64,000 nt of DNA from HGM04593 sp045634365 (GCA_045634365.1 JAZRAC010000001.1:101319-165318); one strand, 5' to 3'; counted from the stretch's first letter, positions 34,275 through 44,331 are shown. Translations and numbers: made by a program. The notes: a model not told the origin generated them from the sequence alone.

Positions 34275-35438
34275 TTAAAGGTTGTATGTGCCCTCGACAA
34301 GTTTACCCATTGCCCATACGGCGCGAATGTTCAAATTATCGTCAAGAATCATAATATCGGCGTCCTTGTCTTTCTGCAAAGAACCCTTACGGTCGTAAAC
34401 GCCCATAATCTTCGAAGGTGTTTCCGAGGCCATACGAATGGCATCCTCCAAAGGAATTTCGGCCTTCTGTACCAAGGTGCGGATAAGGCGGTCCATTGTA
34501 GCTACGCTACCGGCAAGAGCTGTGCGGTCGGCAAGTTTACACACGCCATCCTCTATTATTACGCGAGGGTCGAATGCGGTGGTGCTGTCGCTGGCTGCGC
34601 AAGCAAGTGCGTCGGTAATAACACAGGCCTTCTCCACGCCCTTTATTCTGTGCACAAGGCGCAAAATGGTGGGAGGCACGTGAATGCCGTCGGCAACAAC
34701 CTCCACTGTCATATCCTCGTGCAGATAGATACTCTCCACAGTACCTTCGTATTTATACTCACGACGTTTGTGGAAGCCGGGCATTGCATTGTAGAAGTGT
34801 GTGGCGTGTGTGTAACCATTTTCGTGTGCAGCGTGAATATTATCATATTCGGCCTGTGTGTGAGCCACCGAGGCTAATATGCCTTTTGAAGTGATATATT
34901 TACCAAACTGCATTGCGCCGGGAAGTTCGGGGGCGGCGTCCCAACGTTTGATACAATCCCATTTTTCGACCAAGGGGATATACTCGTTAGGATCAGGGTC
35001 CTTGATATTCTCGGGCAACTGTCCGCCGGCCATTTTCATATTCAGGTAGTGGCCTTCCAAGTGCAATCCAAGCACAGGGCTGTTGGGCTCGGCCATCAAT
35101 TTTGTACAAGTCTCTGCGGCGGCCTCAATCATAGGCACGGTCGAAGAAGAGAGAGTGGGGAAGATACTTGTTGTTCCGTGCTTCATGTGTGCATTGATGG
35201 CTGTGCGGAAAGCCTCTTCGGTACCCTCCATAAAGTCGCCGCCACCACCGCCGTGTATGTGAATTTCCACTCCGCCGGGTACAACGTACATACCTTTTGC
35301 ATCAATAACCTCGGCTCCTATCACTGCAAGGTCGCAGTTGGTAACCTCCAAAATTTTGTTATCTCTGATGATAACAGAGCCATCCTTCAACCATCCTTGT
35401 GGTGTAAGAATTTTCGCATTTATAATCTGCGTGAGCAT
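34275..35438 (-). CDS. nagA: N-acetylglucosamine-6-phosphate deacetylase
   Basis: Amidohydrolase that deacetylates GlcNAc-6-P to GlcN-6-P in amino-sugar catabolism and wall recycling. The metal site shows HIHGGGGGDFMEGT (about 60-73), the Glu ligand in GLHLEGHYLN (about 125-134), His residues in SVAHTQAEYD (about 190) and HATHFYNAMPGF (about 215), and the catalytic Asp in VITDALACA (about 270). Length 387 is normal. No nagB is adjacent. Monocistronic with its own terminator. Confidence 0.94.
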   Translation of the reverse strand: MLTQIINAKILTPQGWLKDGSVIIRDNKILEVTNCDLAVIGAEVIDAKGMYVVPGGVEIHIHGGGGGDFMEGTEEAFRTAINAHMKHGTTSIFPTLSSSTVPMIEAAAETCTKLMAEPNSPVLGLHLEGHYLNMKMAGGQLPENIKDPDPNEYIPLVEKWDCIKRWDAAPELPGAMQFGKYITSKGILASVAHTQAEYDNIHAAHENGYTHATHFYNAMPGFHKRREYKYEGTVESIYLHEDMTVEVVADGIHVPPTILRLVHRIKGVEKACVITDALACAASDSTTAFDPRVIIEDGVCKLADRTALAGSVATMDRLIRTLVQKAEIPLEDAIRMASETPSKIMGVYDRKGSLQKDKDADIMILDDNLNIRAVWAMGKLVEGTYNL

Positions 35439-35954
35439 AATAATTTATGGTTAAGTTTAACTGTGTTTTTCTTTAATGGAACCAAACGAATGGTTGCCAC
35501 AGCTACAAAGTTATTTAAATTTAAATTTAAATTAAAGCCTTTTTGCAATATTTTTATTATATATTTTGCATTTATGTGGTGCTTGCAGATTGGCGAGTGT
35601 TCGCAGGGGTGTTTTTTGTATTATGACAATTTTGTATAAATGCTTGCAAAGCCATTTCTTTTTGCAAGTATTAAGCGTGATTGTGTTTCTTTTTGTGACA
35701 ATTGTGTTGCGTGCGGAATTTTCTAAAAGATGCAGATGTTTTTGTGCAAATGCAGGGAATTTACTTCCGTTTTTTGAAAAATTTCCCTTCTTTTCGAAGA
35801 ATTTATCTGTCAATCCCCTCTTTTTTCGCAAAAATCTTTGCCTTTTGTCTCTTGTACGCTATATTTGCAACTGGATTATAAAATGTCAAAAAGTAAATTT
35901 TACAATAGTTAAACAGGCGACCATCTTTAAAATCGTCTATTAAAATAAGGTATA
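35439..35954. promoter_or_regulatory. Intergenic region with nagA and glnN promoters
   Basis: For nagA, the minus strand carries TAACTTTG (35513-35506) just behind a TTTAAATTT repeat (35514-35534), an AT-only palindrome over the -33 region. For glnN, TTTG (35837-35840), 19 bp and TATATTTG (35860-35867) form a good promoter, leaving a leader of about 80 bases. The rest, with repeated TTTGCAA-like words, shows no gene. Confidence 0.55.
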
Positions 35955-38138
35955 ATGTCTAAACTCCGATTCGAAGTTATTACAGCCGCTTTTGCCAAAA
36001 ATGCGGTGAATGTTCCCGATTGTGCGGAACGCCCTTCCGATTATTATGCGGTAAAGGTGTTCAACCGCGAAAAAATGTATAAATATCTCCCGAAAGAGAT
36101 TTACAACAACCTTGTCGATGTTATTGACAATGGCGCAACTTTCGACAGCTCTATGGCCGACGCAGTGGCCGAAGGGATGAAACGTTGGGCAGTGGACAAT
36201 GGTGCCACTCATTATACCCATTGGTTCCACCCGCTCACCGAAACAACGGCCGAAAAGCACGACGCATTCATCGAGCACGATGGAAAGGGTGGTGTACTCG
36301 AAGAATTTTCGGGCAAGCTGCTTGTGCAGCAAGAACCCGATGCATCTTCCTTTCCCAACGGCGGCATACGTTCAACATTCGAGGCTCGCGGATACAGTGC
36401 TTGGGACCCCACCTCTCCGGCCTTTCTCATAGGCGATACCTTGTGTATTCCCACCGTCTTTATCTCCTACACAGGCGAAGCACTCGACTATAAAGCCCCG
36501 TTGCTAAAATCGCTTCGTGCAGTAGACAAGGCTGCCACCGAAGTGTGTCGTTATTTCGACAAGAATGTAAAGAAGGTAACAACCTATCTTGGATGGGAAC
36601 AGGAATATTTCCTTGTCGACGAGGGAATGCTCCTTGCCCGTCCCGACCTTTTGCTTACCGGTCGCACCCTTATGGGGCACGACAGCGCCAAAAATCAGCA
36701 GCTCGAAGACCACTATTTCGGCTCCATTCCCGCCCGTGTGGCCGCCTTTATGAAAGACCTCGAAATTGAGGCAATGAAACTGGGTATTCCTGCAAAAACC
36801 TGTCACAACGAAGCGGCTCCCAACCAATTCGAGCTTGCACCCATATACGAAGAGTGCAATCTTGCCGTCGACCATAATATGCTCATAATGGCACTTATGA
36901 AGGAGGTTGCGCGTCGCCACGGATTCCGTGTGTTGTTGCACGAAAAGCCCTTTAAAGGCGTCAACGGCTCGGGTAAACACAACAATTGGTCGCTGGGTAC
37001 CGACACGGGCACGCCGCTTATGGCTCCCGGAAAGACCGACAAGGACAATCTTCGTTTCATCACCTTTGTGGTGAACACCCTCGCTGCCATATATCGCCAC
37101 AATGGGCTTTTGAAAGCCAGCATAATGTCGGCCGCCAACTCCCATCGTTTGGGTGCAGCCGAAGCTCCTCCCGCGATAATATCGAGTTTCTTGGGCTCGC
37201 ATCTCTCGTCAATTCTCGACCATATGGAGACTACCGACGATGTTGTTAAGATATTGAGCAAGCGCGAGCTTCGCCTCAATATTCCTGCCCTCCCCGAAAT
37301 TATGATAGACAACACCGACCGCAACCGCACCTCCCCCTTTGCCTTCACCGGTAACCGTTTCGAATTCCGCGCCGTAGGCTCCGAGGCCAACTGCGCAAGC
37401 GCAATGATAGCCCTCAATACCGCAATGGCCGAGCAGCTCACTATATTCAAAAAAGAGGTTGACACCCTCATAGAGCGTGGAGCCACCAAGGAGGATGCAC
37501 TTGTGAAAATTATCCGTAAATATATAAAATACAGCAAGCCTGTGCGTTTCGATGGCAACGGCTACTCCGACGAGTGGCGCCGCGAGGCAATTAAGCGAGG
37601 CCTCGACTGCGAAGCAAGCGCACCGTTGGTATTCGACCGCTACCTCGACAAAGAGAGCGTGGAAATGTTCCGTTCAATGGAGGTGATGACCGAGACAGAG
37701 CTTCGTGCCCGCAACGAAATAAAGTGGGAAATGTATACCAAAAAAGTGCAGATAGAGGCACGTGTACTTGGCGACCTTGCCCTTAATCACATAATTCCCA
37801 CCGCCACAAAATACCAAAGTTCTCTCCTTGACAATGTGATAAAAATGGAGCAGGTGATTGGCAAAGAGGAGGGCGACAAACTATCGGCCGAAAATATCTC
37901 TTTGGTGAAAGAGATGGCAATGCGCGTGTCGGAAATACGTCGCCTTGTTGCCGAAATGGTGGAGCGTCGTAAAGTTGCCAATAAAATAGCCACAGAGCGT
38001 GACAAAGCCATTGCTTACCACGACACTGTGGCTCCTATGCTCGAAGAGATACGTGCCCACATTGACAAACTCGAACTAGTAGTAGATAATGAGCTGTGGA
38101 CACTCCCCAAATATCGCGAGCTTCTCTTCTTCTGCTAA
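35955..38138 (+). CDS. glnN: Glutamine synthetase type III
   Basis: ATP-dependent synthesis of glutamine from glutamate and ammonia, the main nitrogen-assimilation enzyme of Bacteroidales. The 727-residue length and the motifs set it apart from GlnA type I: the N-terminal THWFHPLT (about 92-99) with HDAFIEHDGKGGVLEEFSGK, then LGWEQEYFLVD (Glu ligands, about 212-222), VNGSGKHNNWSLGTDTG (about 337-353) and RTSPFAFTGNRFEFRAVGS (about 455-473). It is preceded by its own promoter and followed by a repeat element that could terminate transcription. Confidence 0.96.
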   Translation: MSKLRFEVITAAFAKNAVNVPDCAERPSDYYAVKVFNREKMYKYLPKEIYNNLVDVIDNGATFDSSMADAVAEGMKRWAVDNGATHYTHWFHPLTETTAEKHDAFIEHDGKGGVLEEFSGKLLVQQEPDASSFPNGGIRSTFEARGYSAWDPTSPAFLIGDTLCIPTVFISYTGEALDYKAPLLKSLRAVDKAATEVCRYFDKNVKKVTTYLGWEQEYFLVDEGMLLARPDLLLTGRTLMGHDSAKNQQLEDHYFGSIPARVAAFMKDLEIEAMKLGIPAKTCHNEAAPNQFELAPIYEECNLAVDHNMLIMALMKEVARRHGFRVLLHEKPFKGVNGSGKHNNWSLGTDTGTPLMAPGKTDKDNLRFITFVVNTLAAIYRHNGLLKASIMSAANSHRLGAAEAPPAIISSFLGSHLSSILDHMETTDDVVKILSKRELRLNIPALPEIMIDNTDRNRTSPFAFTGNRFEFRAVGSEANCASAMIALNTAMAEQLTIFKKEVDTLIERGATKEDALVKIIRKYIKYSKPVRFDGNGYSDEWRREAIKRGLDCEASAPLVFDRYLDKESVEMFRSMEVMTETELRARNEIKWEMYTKKVQIEARVLGDLALNHIIPTATKYQSSLLDNVIKMEQVIGKEEGDKLSAENISLVKEMAMRVSEIRRLVAEMVERRKVANKIATERDKAIAYHDTVAPMLEEIRAHIDKLELVVDNELWTLPKYRELLFFC

Positions 38139-38160
38139 TTGGAGGTTACACAATAAACAA

Positions 38161-38323
38161 AGAGGCCGACTAAAAAGTATTTTTTAGCGGCCTCTTTTGT
38201 GTAGGAGATGAATTAAAAGATGTAGTTCAAGGCTTGCGTAGCCTGAAAAACCGGAGTTTACTAAGCGTAAATGAGGATTTTGAAGGCAAGCGTAACACAG
38301 AAATACACTTTTTAGTCATCTTC
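38161..38323. repeat. Dispersed inverted-repeat element, long form
   Basis: Begins with hairpin GAGGCCG-a-CTAAAAA / TTTTTAG-c-GGCCTC (38162-38194) and ends in CACTTTTTAGTCATCTT (38307-38323), the inverted form of the beginning. A shorter copy lies at 52264-52370, nearly identical except that it lacks about 56 bp present here (about 38233-38288, with CCGGAGTTTACTAAGCGTAA). It follows glnN and precedes the end of a convergent operon. Confidence 0.75.
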
Positions 38324-38334
38324 ATTTAAACATC

Positions 38335-39555
38335 TTACTCGTACCTTATTGCCTCGATCGGGTCTAAATCGGCAGCTTTCTTTGCCGGGTACCATCCGAA
38401 AAATATACCGGTGAGCGTGCACACGGCAAAACTAAGAATTACACTCCACGGCTGTATATACACCGGCCAAGCAGCAAGAATCTTTACAAGATAGGAGCAG
38501 CCAGCACCCACAAGTACACCTATAATACCTCCGGTGATGCTTATCAGTATAGCCTCTATGAGAAATTGGCTCAAAATATCAATACCGCGTGCACCCACCG
38601 ACATACGCAGGCCAATCTCCTTTGTGCGCTCGGTTACCGACACATACATAATATTCATAATGCCTATACCTCCAACCACAAGCGATATTCCGGCCACACA
38701 GCCAAGCAATACAGTCATCATATCTGTGGTGCTGTTCATCATTTCGCTCAACTCCTGTTGCGAGCGTATCGTGAAATTGTCGGCCTGTCCGTCGGCAAGT
38801 TTATGGTTGCGACGCAGAATGGCCGTAACCTCTTCGATAGCTTTATCGGTGAGCCCCTCTTCTATGGCCGAGGCATTTATCCCTTGCAGATGGGTTATTG
38901 CAAGTATTCGTTTCATAACACTTGTGTAGGGGGCAAGCACAATGTTGTCCTGGTCGTGCCCCATACTGTTATAGCCTTTGGGCACCAATGTTCCAACCAC
39001 CGTAAAGGGAATGCTGTTGAAACGTACAACCTTGCCCACGGGGTCCTCTCCGTCGGGAAAAAGCTCGTCAATCACAGTCTTTCCAAGCAGACACACTTTT
39101 GCAGCGGTTTTAATATCCTGCTCGCCGAACATATCGCCATCGAGAATTTCGAGCTGTCGTATTGTGAGGTGGTCCTCGCTTATTCCATAAATGGTGGTGG
39201 GCGTGTTGTGGTTACCGCGTATGAGTTGTCCCGAACTGTTCACGCTGGGGCTTACTGCCGACAGCAACTGCGCCTCGTGCATAATACTCTCGTAATCTTC
39301 TAGTTTAAGAGTCTGCATATCCGCACTATTCTGGCGCACTCCGCCACGACGGTCGCCTCCGGGGTGTATCATAATCATATTGGAGCCCATTTCCGATATT
39401 TGCGCCTGTATGCTGCGTTTAGAGCCTTGACCAATGGCGAGCATTGTTATTACCGATGCAACACCTATAATAATTCCAAGCATAGTGAGAAAGGCACGCA
39501 ACTTGTTGCCGGCTATGGCTCGCAATGCTATTTTGAACAAATTTGCAAAATTCAT
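38335..39555 (-). CDS. MacB-type ABC transporter permease
   Basis: Integral membrane subunit of a MacAB-TolC-like exporter. The start MNFANLFKIALRAIAGNKLR at 39555 is preceded by a GAGGT ribosome site and is preferred over the frame's earlier ATG at 39579. One N-terminal helix (about 20-42, TMLGIIIGVASVITMLAIG) is followed by a periplasmic MacB domain (about 45-280) and an FtsX domain with three helices near the C-terminus. Length 406. The gene is the distal member of a four-gene operon (TolC, MacA-like, ATPase, permease). The cargo (drug, peptide or lipoprotein) is not shown. Confidence 0.9.
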   Translation of the reverse strand: MNFANLFKIALRAIAGNKLRAFLTMLGIIIGVASVITMLAIGQGSKRSIQAQISEMGSNMIMIHPGGDRRGGVRQNSADMQTLKLEDYESIMHEAQLLSAVSPSVNSSGQLIRGNHNTPTTIYGISEDHLTIRQLEILDGDMFGEQDIKTAAKVCLLGKTVIDELFPDGEDPVGKVVRFNSIPFTVVGTLVPKGYNSMGHDQDNIVLAPYTSVMKRILAITHLQGINASAIEEGLTDKAIEEVTAILRRNHKLADGQADNFTIRSQQELSEMMNSTTDMMTVLLGCVAGISLVVGGIGIMNIMYVSVTERTKEIGLRMSVGARGIDILSQFLIEAILISITGGIIGVLVGAGCSYLVKILAAWPVYIQPWSVILSFAVCTLTGIFFGWYPAKKAADLDPIEAIRYE

Positions 39556-39568
39556 AATAATTACCTCT

Positions 39569-40315
39569 TTAATCGTCATTCTGCACGGGCAACGATGCGA
39601 GCGTTGCTGCGGCCGACAATATATTGTTGTTTATAGTATCCTCCTTAATGCGCCCGTCTTTCAGCACAATGTTACGACTGCTGTATTGTGCAATCTCGGG
39701 ATTGTGAGTAACGAAGATGATGGTGCGCCCTTCGGCGTGCAAACGCTGGAAGAGGGTTAAAATCTCGAATGAGGTACGTGTATCGAGGTTACCCGTAGCC
39801 TCGTCGGCAAGAATCACCGAGGGGTTGTTCACCAAGGCACGCGCAATAGCCACACGCTGCATCTGTCCGCCACTCATCTGGTTGCTCTTGTGCATAAGCC
39901 TGTCGCCCAATCCCACAGCCTCCAATGCCTCTATGGCACGTGTGCGGCGCTCCACTGAACTTATGCGCGGGTTATACATAAGAGGCAGTTCCACATTTTC
40001 CACGGCAGTGGTCTTTGCAAGAAGATTGTAATTCTGAAATACAAACCCAATTTTACGCATACGCATTCCTGCCCGCTGGTTCTTGCTCATTTTGCGCACG
40101 GGAATACCATCGAGCCTGTATTCACCGCTTGTGGGAGTGTCGAGGCAACCGAGCAAGTTCAATAGGGTGGACTTTCCCGAGCCCGATGTTCCCATTATGG
40201 TCACAAATTCATTCTCGGTAATGGTGAAACTTACCCCGCGAAGGGCGCGCACCCTCTCTTCGCCCACGATAAACTCCCTTTTTACATTTTCAAGTTCTAT
40301 GATTGGCTTGTTCAT
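39569..40315 (-). CDS. MacB/LolD-type ABC transporter ATPase
   Basis: Nucleotide-binding subunit of the exporter. Walker A GTSGSGKSTLLN (about 42-53), Q-loop FVFQNYNLL, signature MSGGQMQR (about 147-154), Walker B VILADEATGNLD (about 168-179) and H-loop FVTHNPE are complete. Length 248. In E. coli MacB the ATPase and permease are fused; here they are separate genes 13 bases apart. It lies 6 bases after the adaptor gene. Confidence 0.92.
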   Translation of the reverse strand: MNKPIIELENVKREFIVGEERVRALRGVSFTITENEFVTIMGTSGSGKSTLLNLLGCLDTPTSGEYRLDGIPVRKMSKNQRAGMRMRKIGFVFQNYNLLAKTTAVENVELPLMYNPRISSVERRTRAIEALEAVGLGDRLMHKSNQMSGGQMQRVAIARALVNNPSVILADEATGNLDTRTSFEILTLFQRLHAEGRTIIFVTHNPEIAQYSSRNIVLKDGRIKEDTINNNILSAAATLASLPVQNDD

Positions 40316-40321
40316 TTTACC

Positions 40322-41503
40322 CTATTTTTTCTTGTTGTTTCTGGGGCCGGGAGCAAACGGGCTGCGTTCCATCTGCTCATTTTTTGCAGTGCTGCCGGTA
40401 GTTACGTTTACTTCGCTTACAACGGTAGTGCCCTCGGGAATTCCGGACAGAACCTCGGTGAGGGAGCCGTTGGAAAGGCCTGTGCCGACGCTGTGTGCCA
40501 CAAAGGTCTTGCCGTCGAGAACCCACAGTTTCTCATTGCCCTCGCAATCGCGTATGGTGTACTCCTCGCCCAAGAGTGTAGCATTAGGGGCGAAGCGCAG
40601 TGCCTTGCTGCTCACTCCTGTAACACCTTTGCGTTCAAGAGTATATATGGTAACGTTGGCTGTGAGCCCGGGTTTAAGTTTAAGTGCGGGATTGGGTGCC
40701 GATATTACAACCTCGTATGTTACAACGTTGCTTGTGGTTGTTGGTTCCTGACGCACTTGCGTTACCTTTCCTTCAAACTGGTCGTTGGGGAAGGCGTCGA
40801 CTGTGTATACACAATTCTGTCCCACTTGTATGCTGCCAATATCTGCTTCATCGACATTGGCAATGAGGCGCATATCTGTGAGGTCGGCAGCTATGGTGAA
40901 GAGTGTGGGGGTATTGTATGACGACGCAACAGTCTGTCCCTCTTCTATTGCCTTGCTCAACACTACGCCGTCTATGGGTGATGTAATTGTTGCGTAACCA
41001 AGGTTGGTACGAGCCTTTTCCACTCCGAATTTTGCTGTTTCGTAGCTGTTCTTCGATTTTTGATAGGCAAGGTCGGCTGTCTCATACTCGTCGGCACTCA
41101 CAAGCCCTTTGTCGTACAGATTTTTTACACGCTCACGGTTCCTCTTCTGGTATTCATACTCCACCTGTGCGCTCTTCATATTATTCTCGCTGCTCGATAG
41201 CTCGCTTATGAGGTTGGTGCGGTCGAGCTCGGCAATTACATCGCCTTTTTTCACTATGCTGTTATAATCGACATATACTTTGCTTATAATGCCCGATACC
41301 TGTGTTCCCACCTCTACCTTTGTGACAGGTTCAATGGTTCCCGTGGCGGTAACTCCGCTGCATATATCTTTCTTCTCTACTTTTGTGTAGCTGATTTTAA
41401 TGGGTAACTTGTTGCTTTTGCCACCAAATATCCACATTGTGCCCAATATCACACAGGCAAAGGCTGCAAGCAACAGCACTCTTTTTTTTGTTCTTCTTCT
41501 CAT
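40322..41503 (-). CDS. MacA-like periplasmic adaptor (HlyD family)
   Basis: Membrane-fusion protein that bridges the inner-membrane ABC pump and the TolC channel. An N-terminal membrane anchor (about 8-25) is followed by a lipoyl half-motif (GTQVSGIISKVYVDYNSIVKKG, about 66-87, TITSPIDGVVLSKAIEEGQ about 175-193), an alpha-hairpin between them (about 95-165) and beta-barrel and membrane-proximal domains. Length 393 is normal for MacA. Same operon as the ATPase and permease. Confidence 0.9.
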   Translation of the reverse strand: MRRRTKKRVLLLAAFACVILGTMWIFGGKSNKLPIKISYTKVEKKDICSGVTATGTIEPVTKVEVGTQVSGIISKVYVDYNSIVKKGDVIAELDRTNLISELSSSENNMKSAQVEYEYQKRNRERVKNLYDKGLVSADEYETADLAYQKSKNSYETAKFGVEKARTNLGYATITSPIDGVVLSKAIEEGQTVASSYNTPTLFTIAADLTDMRLIANVDEADIGSIQVGQNCVYTVDAFPNDQFEGKVTQVRQEPTTTSNVVTYEVVISAPNPALKLKPGLTANVTIYTLERKGVTGVSSKALRFAPNATLLGEEYTIRDCEGNEKLWVLDGKTFVAHSVGTGLSNGSLTEVLSGIPEGTTVVSEVNVTTGSTAKNEQMERSPFAPGPRNNKKK

Positions 41504-41527
41504 TGTATTATTGTGTATTTATTATTT

Positions 41528-42895
41528 TCAGAATAGTATATCTTCTCCCATATAGAATTTAAGCAACTGCACGTTGAGTATTGCTGTGTATTTTGCTTGC
41601 AGAAACTCTTGCTGTGCACTCAACAGGTTGCTGCGCTCGGTGAGAAGCTCGGTGGCATTCTTCAATCCCACGTTAAACTGCTCGTTCACATAATTGTAGC
41701 TCGCTTGCGCGCTCTCAACATTGCTCTTTGCCGAAATAAACTTCTTTTGCGCGCTGTTGGCATCCTGCCACAATGTCTCTATGGTGCTGTAAAGCTCTTT
41801 TTGTGCATTAAGCTCCTGCAAACGGCTTGTCGATTGTTGTATCTTGGCTTTCTGTATATTGCTCTTTGTGTTGCGGTTGTCGTAAATGGGTACCGAGAGG
41901 GTTACTCCCATAGAGCAGTTTAGGTTGTGTTTCATTTGGTACCCGAATCCGTTGCCGGTGTTGTCGCTGTTGCTTGTGCCGGCTCCGGCGTTGAGAGAGA
42001 TTGTAGGGTAGTATCCGGCTTTTGCAATCTTGACCGACAACTCCGATGATTCGGCCGACAGGCGGCTGCTTTCAATTTCGGGGCGGTGGGCGACAGCTGT
42101 GTTATAAGCATCGGTGACGGAGGCTACTGGTGTGAGGGCGAGTGCGTCGGATGCCTCGGGAGCCTCTACGAGAAACTCGCCGTTGTCGGTAATTTCCAAC
42201 AGCTGCTTCAATTGTAATTTGAACTTCGACAATTGAGCCTCGCTGTTCACAAGCCCATATTCGGCATTGTCCACCTGTGCCTCTAATTGGGCAACCTCGC
42301 TGCGGGCAATCTTTCCTACCGCATATTTTTCATTGCCCTGCTTTAAATTCTCCTTTGCTGCGGCAAGGGTGGCTCTGCTCACCTCAATAGCATCGGTGGA
42401 GTAGAGTATCTGCACAAATAGTTTGGCAATCTCCTCTTTGAGGCTGTTCTCGCGCTCCTTTACCGACAGTTGTGCTATGTTGCGCGATAGTTTTTGTTGC
42501 TTTATATTGTTTATATTCTTGCCGCCATTGAATATTGTTACACCTGCATTTATTCCGTAGCTGCCCGAATAGCTGAAATGATTTTGTGAAGCACTCACAC
42601 GGCTGCCTCCCGAACCGTCGGAGGTGATGAAGGCGTTGTTGCCACTGTCGTCAAAATAGGGCTTGTATCGCCCATTCTGGCTGGTGCTGAACGAGAGCGA
42701 AGGGAAGAGTGCGGCTTTTGCGCTCTTTACGTTAATTTCACTCTCTTCGAGGGAGAGTTGTTCCATTTTAAGCTCGATGTTGTGCTCCAACGAGTAGTCG
42801 ATACACTCTTTAAGGCTCCACCGTTGCGGTTCTTGCGCCACAAGAATCACCGATACTGCAATGCCGGTGAGCGTGAGTATTCCTTTTTTATACAT
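41528..42895 (-). CDS. TolC-family outer-membrane efflux protein
   Basis: Outer-membrane channel of the export operon. A signal peptide (MYKKGILTLTGIAVSVILVA-QE) precedes two outer-membrane efflux domains made of long helices (about 25-225 and 245-450), with typical motifs such as SLKECIDYSLEHNIELK and SLSFSTSQNG. Length 455 is normal. It is the first gene of the four-gene operon and is divergently placed from the NhaC antiporter gene. Confidence 0.9.
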   Translation of the reverse strand: MYKKGILTLTGIAVSVILVAQEPQRWSLKECIDYSLEHNIELKMEQLSLEESEINVKSAKAALFPSLSFSTSQNGRYKPYFDDSGNNAFITSDGSGGSRVSASQNHFSYSGSYGINAGVTIFNGGKNINNIKQQKLSRNIAQLSVKERENSLKEEIAKLFVQILYSTDAIEVSRATLAAAKENLKQGNEKYAVGKIARSEVAQLEAQVDNAEYGLVNSEAQLSKFKLQLKQLLEITDNGEFLVEAPEASDALALTPVASVTDAYNTAVAHRPEIESSRLSAESSELSVKIAKAGYYPTISLNAGAGTSNSDNTGNGFGYQMKHNLNCSMGVTLSVPIYDNRNTKSNIQKAKIQQSTSRLQELNAQKELYSTIETLWQDANSAQKKFISAKSNVESAQASYNYVNEQFNVGLKNATELLTERSNLLSAQQEFLQAKYTAILNVQLLKFYMGEDILF

Positions 42896-43001
42896 AAGGT
42901 AATTTCTAAAATTTTACACTGATATTTAATACATATTTTCTATGACGCAAAAAAAAGTAAAAAGATTAAGATTCTGTCTGTTTTTTTAATATTTTTATAT
43001 T

Positions 43002-43009
43002 TATCTTCG
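43002..43009 (+). promoter_or_regulatory. -7 box of the NhaC gene
   Basis: TATCTTCG at 43002-43009, 30 bases before the ATG, with a weak -33 (TCTG at 42977-42980). Confidence 0.45.
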
Positions 43010-43038
43010 CAAAAAATAGAGAATAGAATAAAAAGATA

Positions 43039-44331
43039 ATGGGAAAATCTAAAAGGAACGGCTTTTTGGCTCTCTCACCAATAGCTGTCTTGTTGGTGGT
43101 GTATCTCGCAGGTTCCATAATAGCCGGAGATTTCTATAAAATACCAATCACTGCTGCTTTTTTGGTTGCTTCGGTCTATGCAATAGCCATTACCCGTGGC
43201 GGAACATTGAGTGAAAAAACAGATACATTCTCGAAAGGCGTGGCAAATTCACGTTTGTTGCTGATGGTGTGGATTTTTGTGCTTGCCGGCTCTTTTGCCG
43301 CTGTTGCAAAGAGTATGGGCGCAGTGGATGCAACCGTGGCACTCACACTTAAACTAATCCCGGGGAATTACCTTCCGGCAGGAATATTTCTTGCAGCCTG
43401 TTTCATTTCAATGTCCATCGGAACATCTGTGGGGACAATAGTTGCGCTTGCACCGGTGGCAACAGCCCTTGCCGCGCAGGTGGGGTGCGACACTGCTTGG
43501 ATGGTGGCGATAGTGGTTGGCGGAGCCTTCTTTGGTGATAATCTCTCGTTTATCTCCGACACGACAATTGTTGCTACGCAGACACAAGGGTGTGCAATGA
43601 AGGATAAATTCCGAACAAATTTTCTGCTGGTGTTGCCGGCCACAATTTTTACACTTGCCATATACCTCTTTTCGGGAACGAATATGGGTGACATAGGGAG
43701 CCCTGCCGTGAGCATTGTCGATTGTATAAAAATGTTGCCATACATCCTTGTTATAATAACTGCTTTATGCGGAGTGAATGTGCTTTTGGTGCTTGTGATT
43801 GGTATAATCGCATCGAGTATTATAGGGCTTGCCACTCATTCGTTCCAGATGATAGATATATTTACAACCATAGGAGGCGGAATAACCTCGATGGCCGACC
43901 TTATAATAGTTACTATGCTTGCCGGCGGATTGCTCGAAATTGTGCGTGTGAACGGCGGGCTCGATTTTCTTATTAAAATAGTCACTTTCAGAGTGCAATC
44001 GAAGCGTGCAGCAGAGTTTGCCATTGTGAACCTCACAGCCCTGTCGAATCTGTGCACGGCCAATAATACCATTGCCATACTCACCGCCGGTGATGTTTCG
44101 CGCAATATTGCAACGCGTTTCGGCATTGCGCCGCGTCGCTCGGCAAGTCTTATGGATACAACATCCTGCTTCGTGCAGGGAGTAATTCCCTATGGCGCAC
44201 AGTTGCTTATGGCGGCAGGCCTTGCCTCGGTATCTCCCGTTGCAATAATCCCGCATCTTTATTACCCTATGGGGGTGGGGGCGATGGTGGTGCTCTCCAT
44301 CCTTTTTCGCTTCCCCGTGTGCCGTAATTAA
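43039..44331 (+). CDS. NhaC-family Na+/H+ antiporter
   Basis: Polytopic inner-membrane antiporter with about 11-12 hydrophobic helices over 430 residues. The family signature is seen in FISMSIGTSVGTIVALAPVATALA (first helix pair) and GGAFFGDNLSFISDTTIVATQTQGC, followed in the C-terminal half by NLTALSNLCTANNTIAIL. Members exchange Na+ for H+ or link Na+ to amine or acid exchange. Own promoter; the next gene, ribE, has its own as well. Confidence 0.85.
   Translation: MGKSKRNGFLALSPIAVLLVVYLAGSIIAGDFYKIPITAAFLVASVYAIAITRGGTLSEKTDTFSKGVANSRLLLMVWIFVLAGSFAAVAKSMGAVDATVALTLKLIPGNYLPAGIFLAACFISMSIGTSVGTIVALAPVATALAAQVGCDTAWMVAIVVGGAFFGDNLSFISDTTIVATQTQGCAMKDKFRTNFLLVLPATIFTLAIYLFSGTNMGDIGSPAVSIVDCIKMLPYILVIITALCGVNVLLVLVIGIIASSIIGLATHSFQMIDIFTTIGGGITSMADLIIVTMLAGGLLEIVRVNGGLDFLIKIVTFRVQSKRAAEFAIVNLTALSNLCTANNTIAILTAGDVSRNIATRFGIAPRRSASLMDTTSCFVQGVIPYGAQLLMAAGLASVSPVAIIPHLYYPMGVGAMVVLSILFRFPVCRN

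Noticed and set aside
36504..37558. Two minus-strand frames over 230 codons within glnN
   Set aside because: The plus strand encodes complete glutamine synthetase III; the other frames have no domain.
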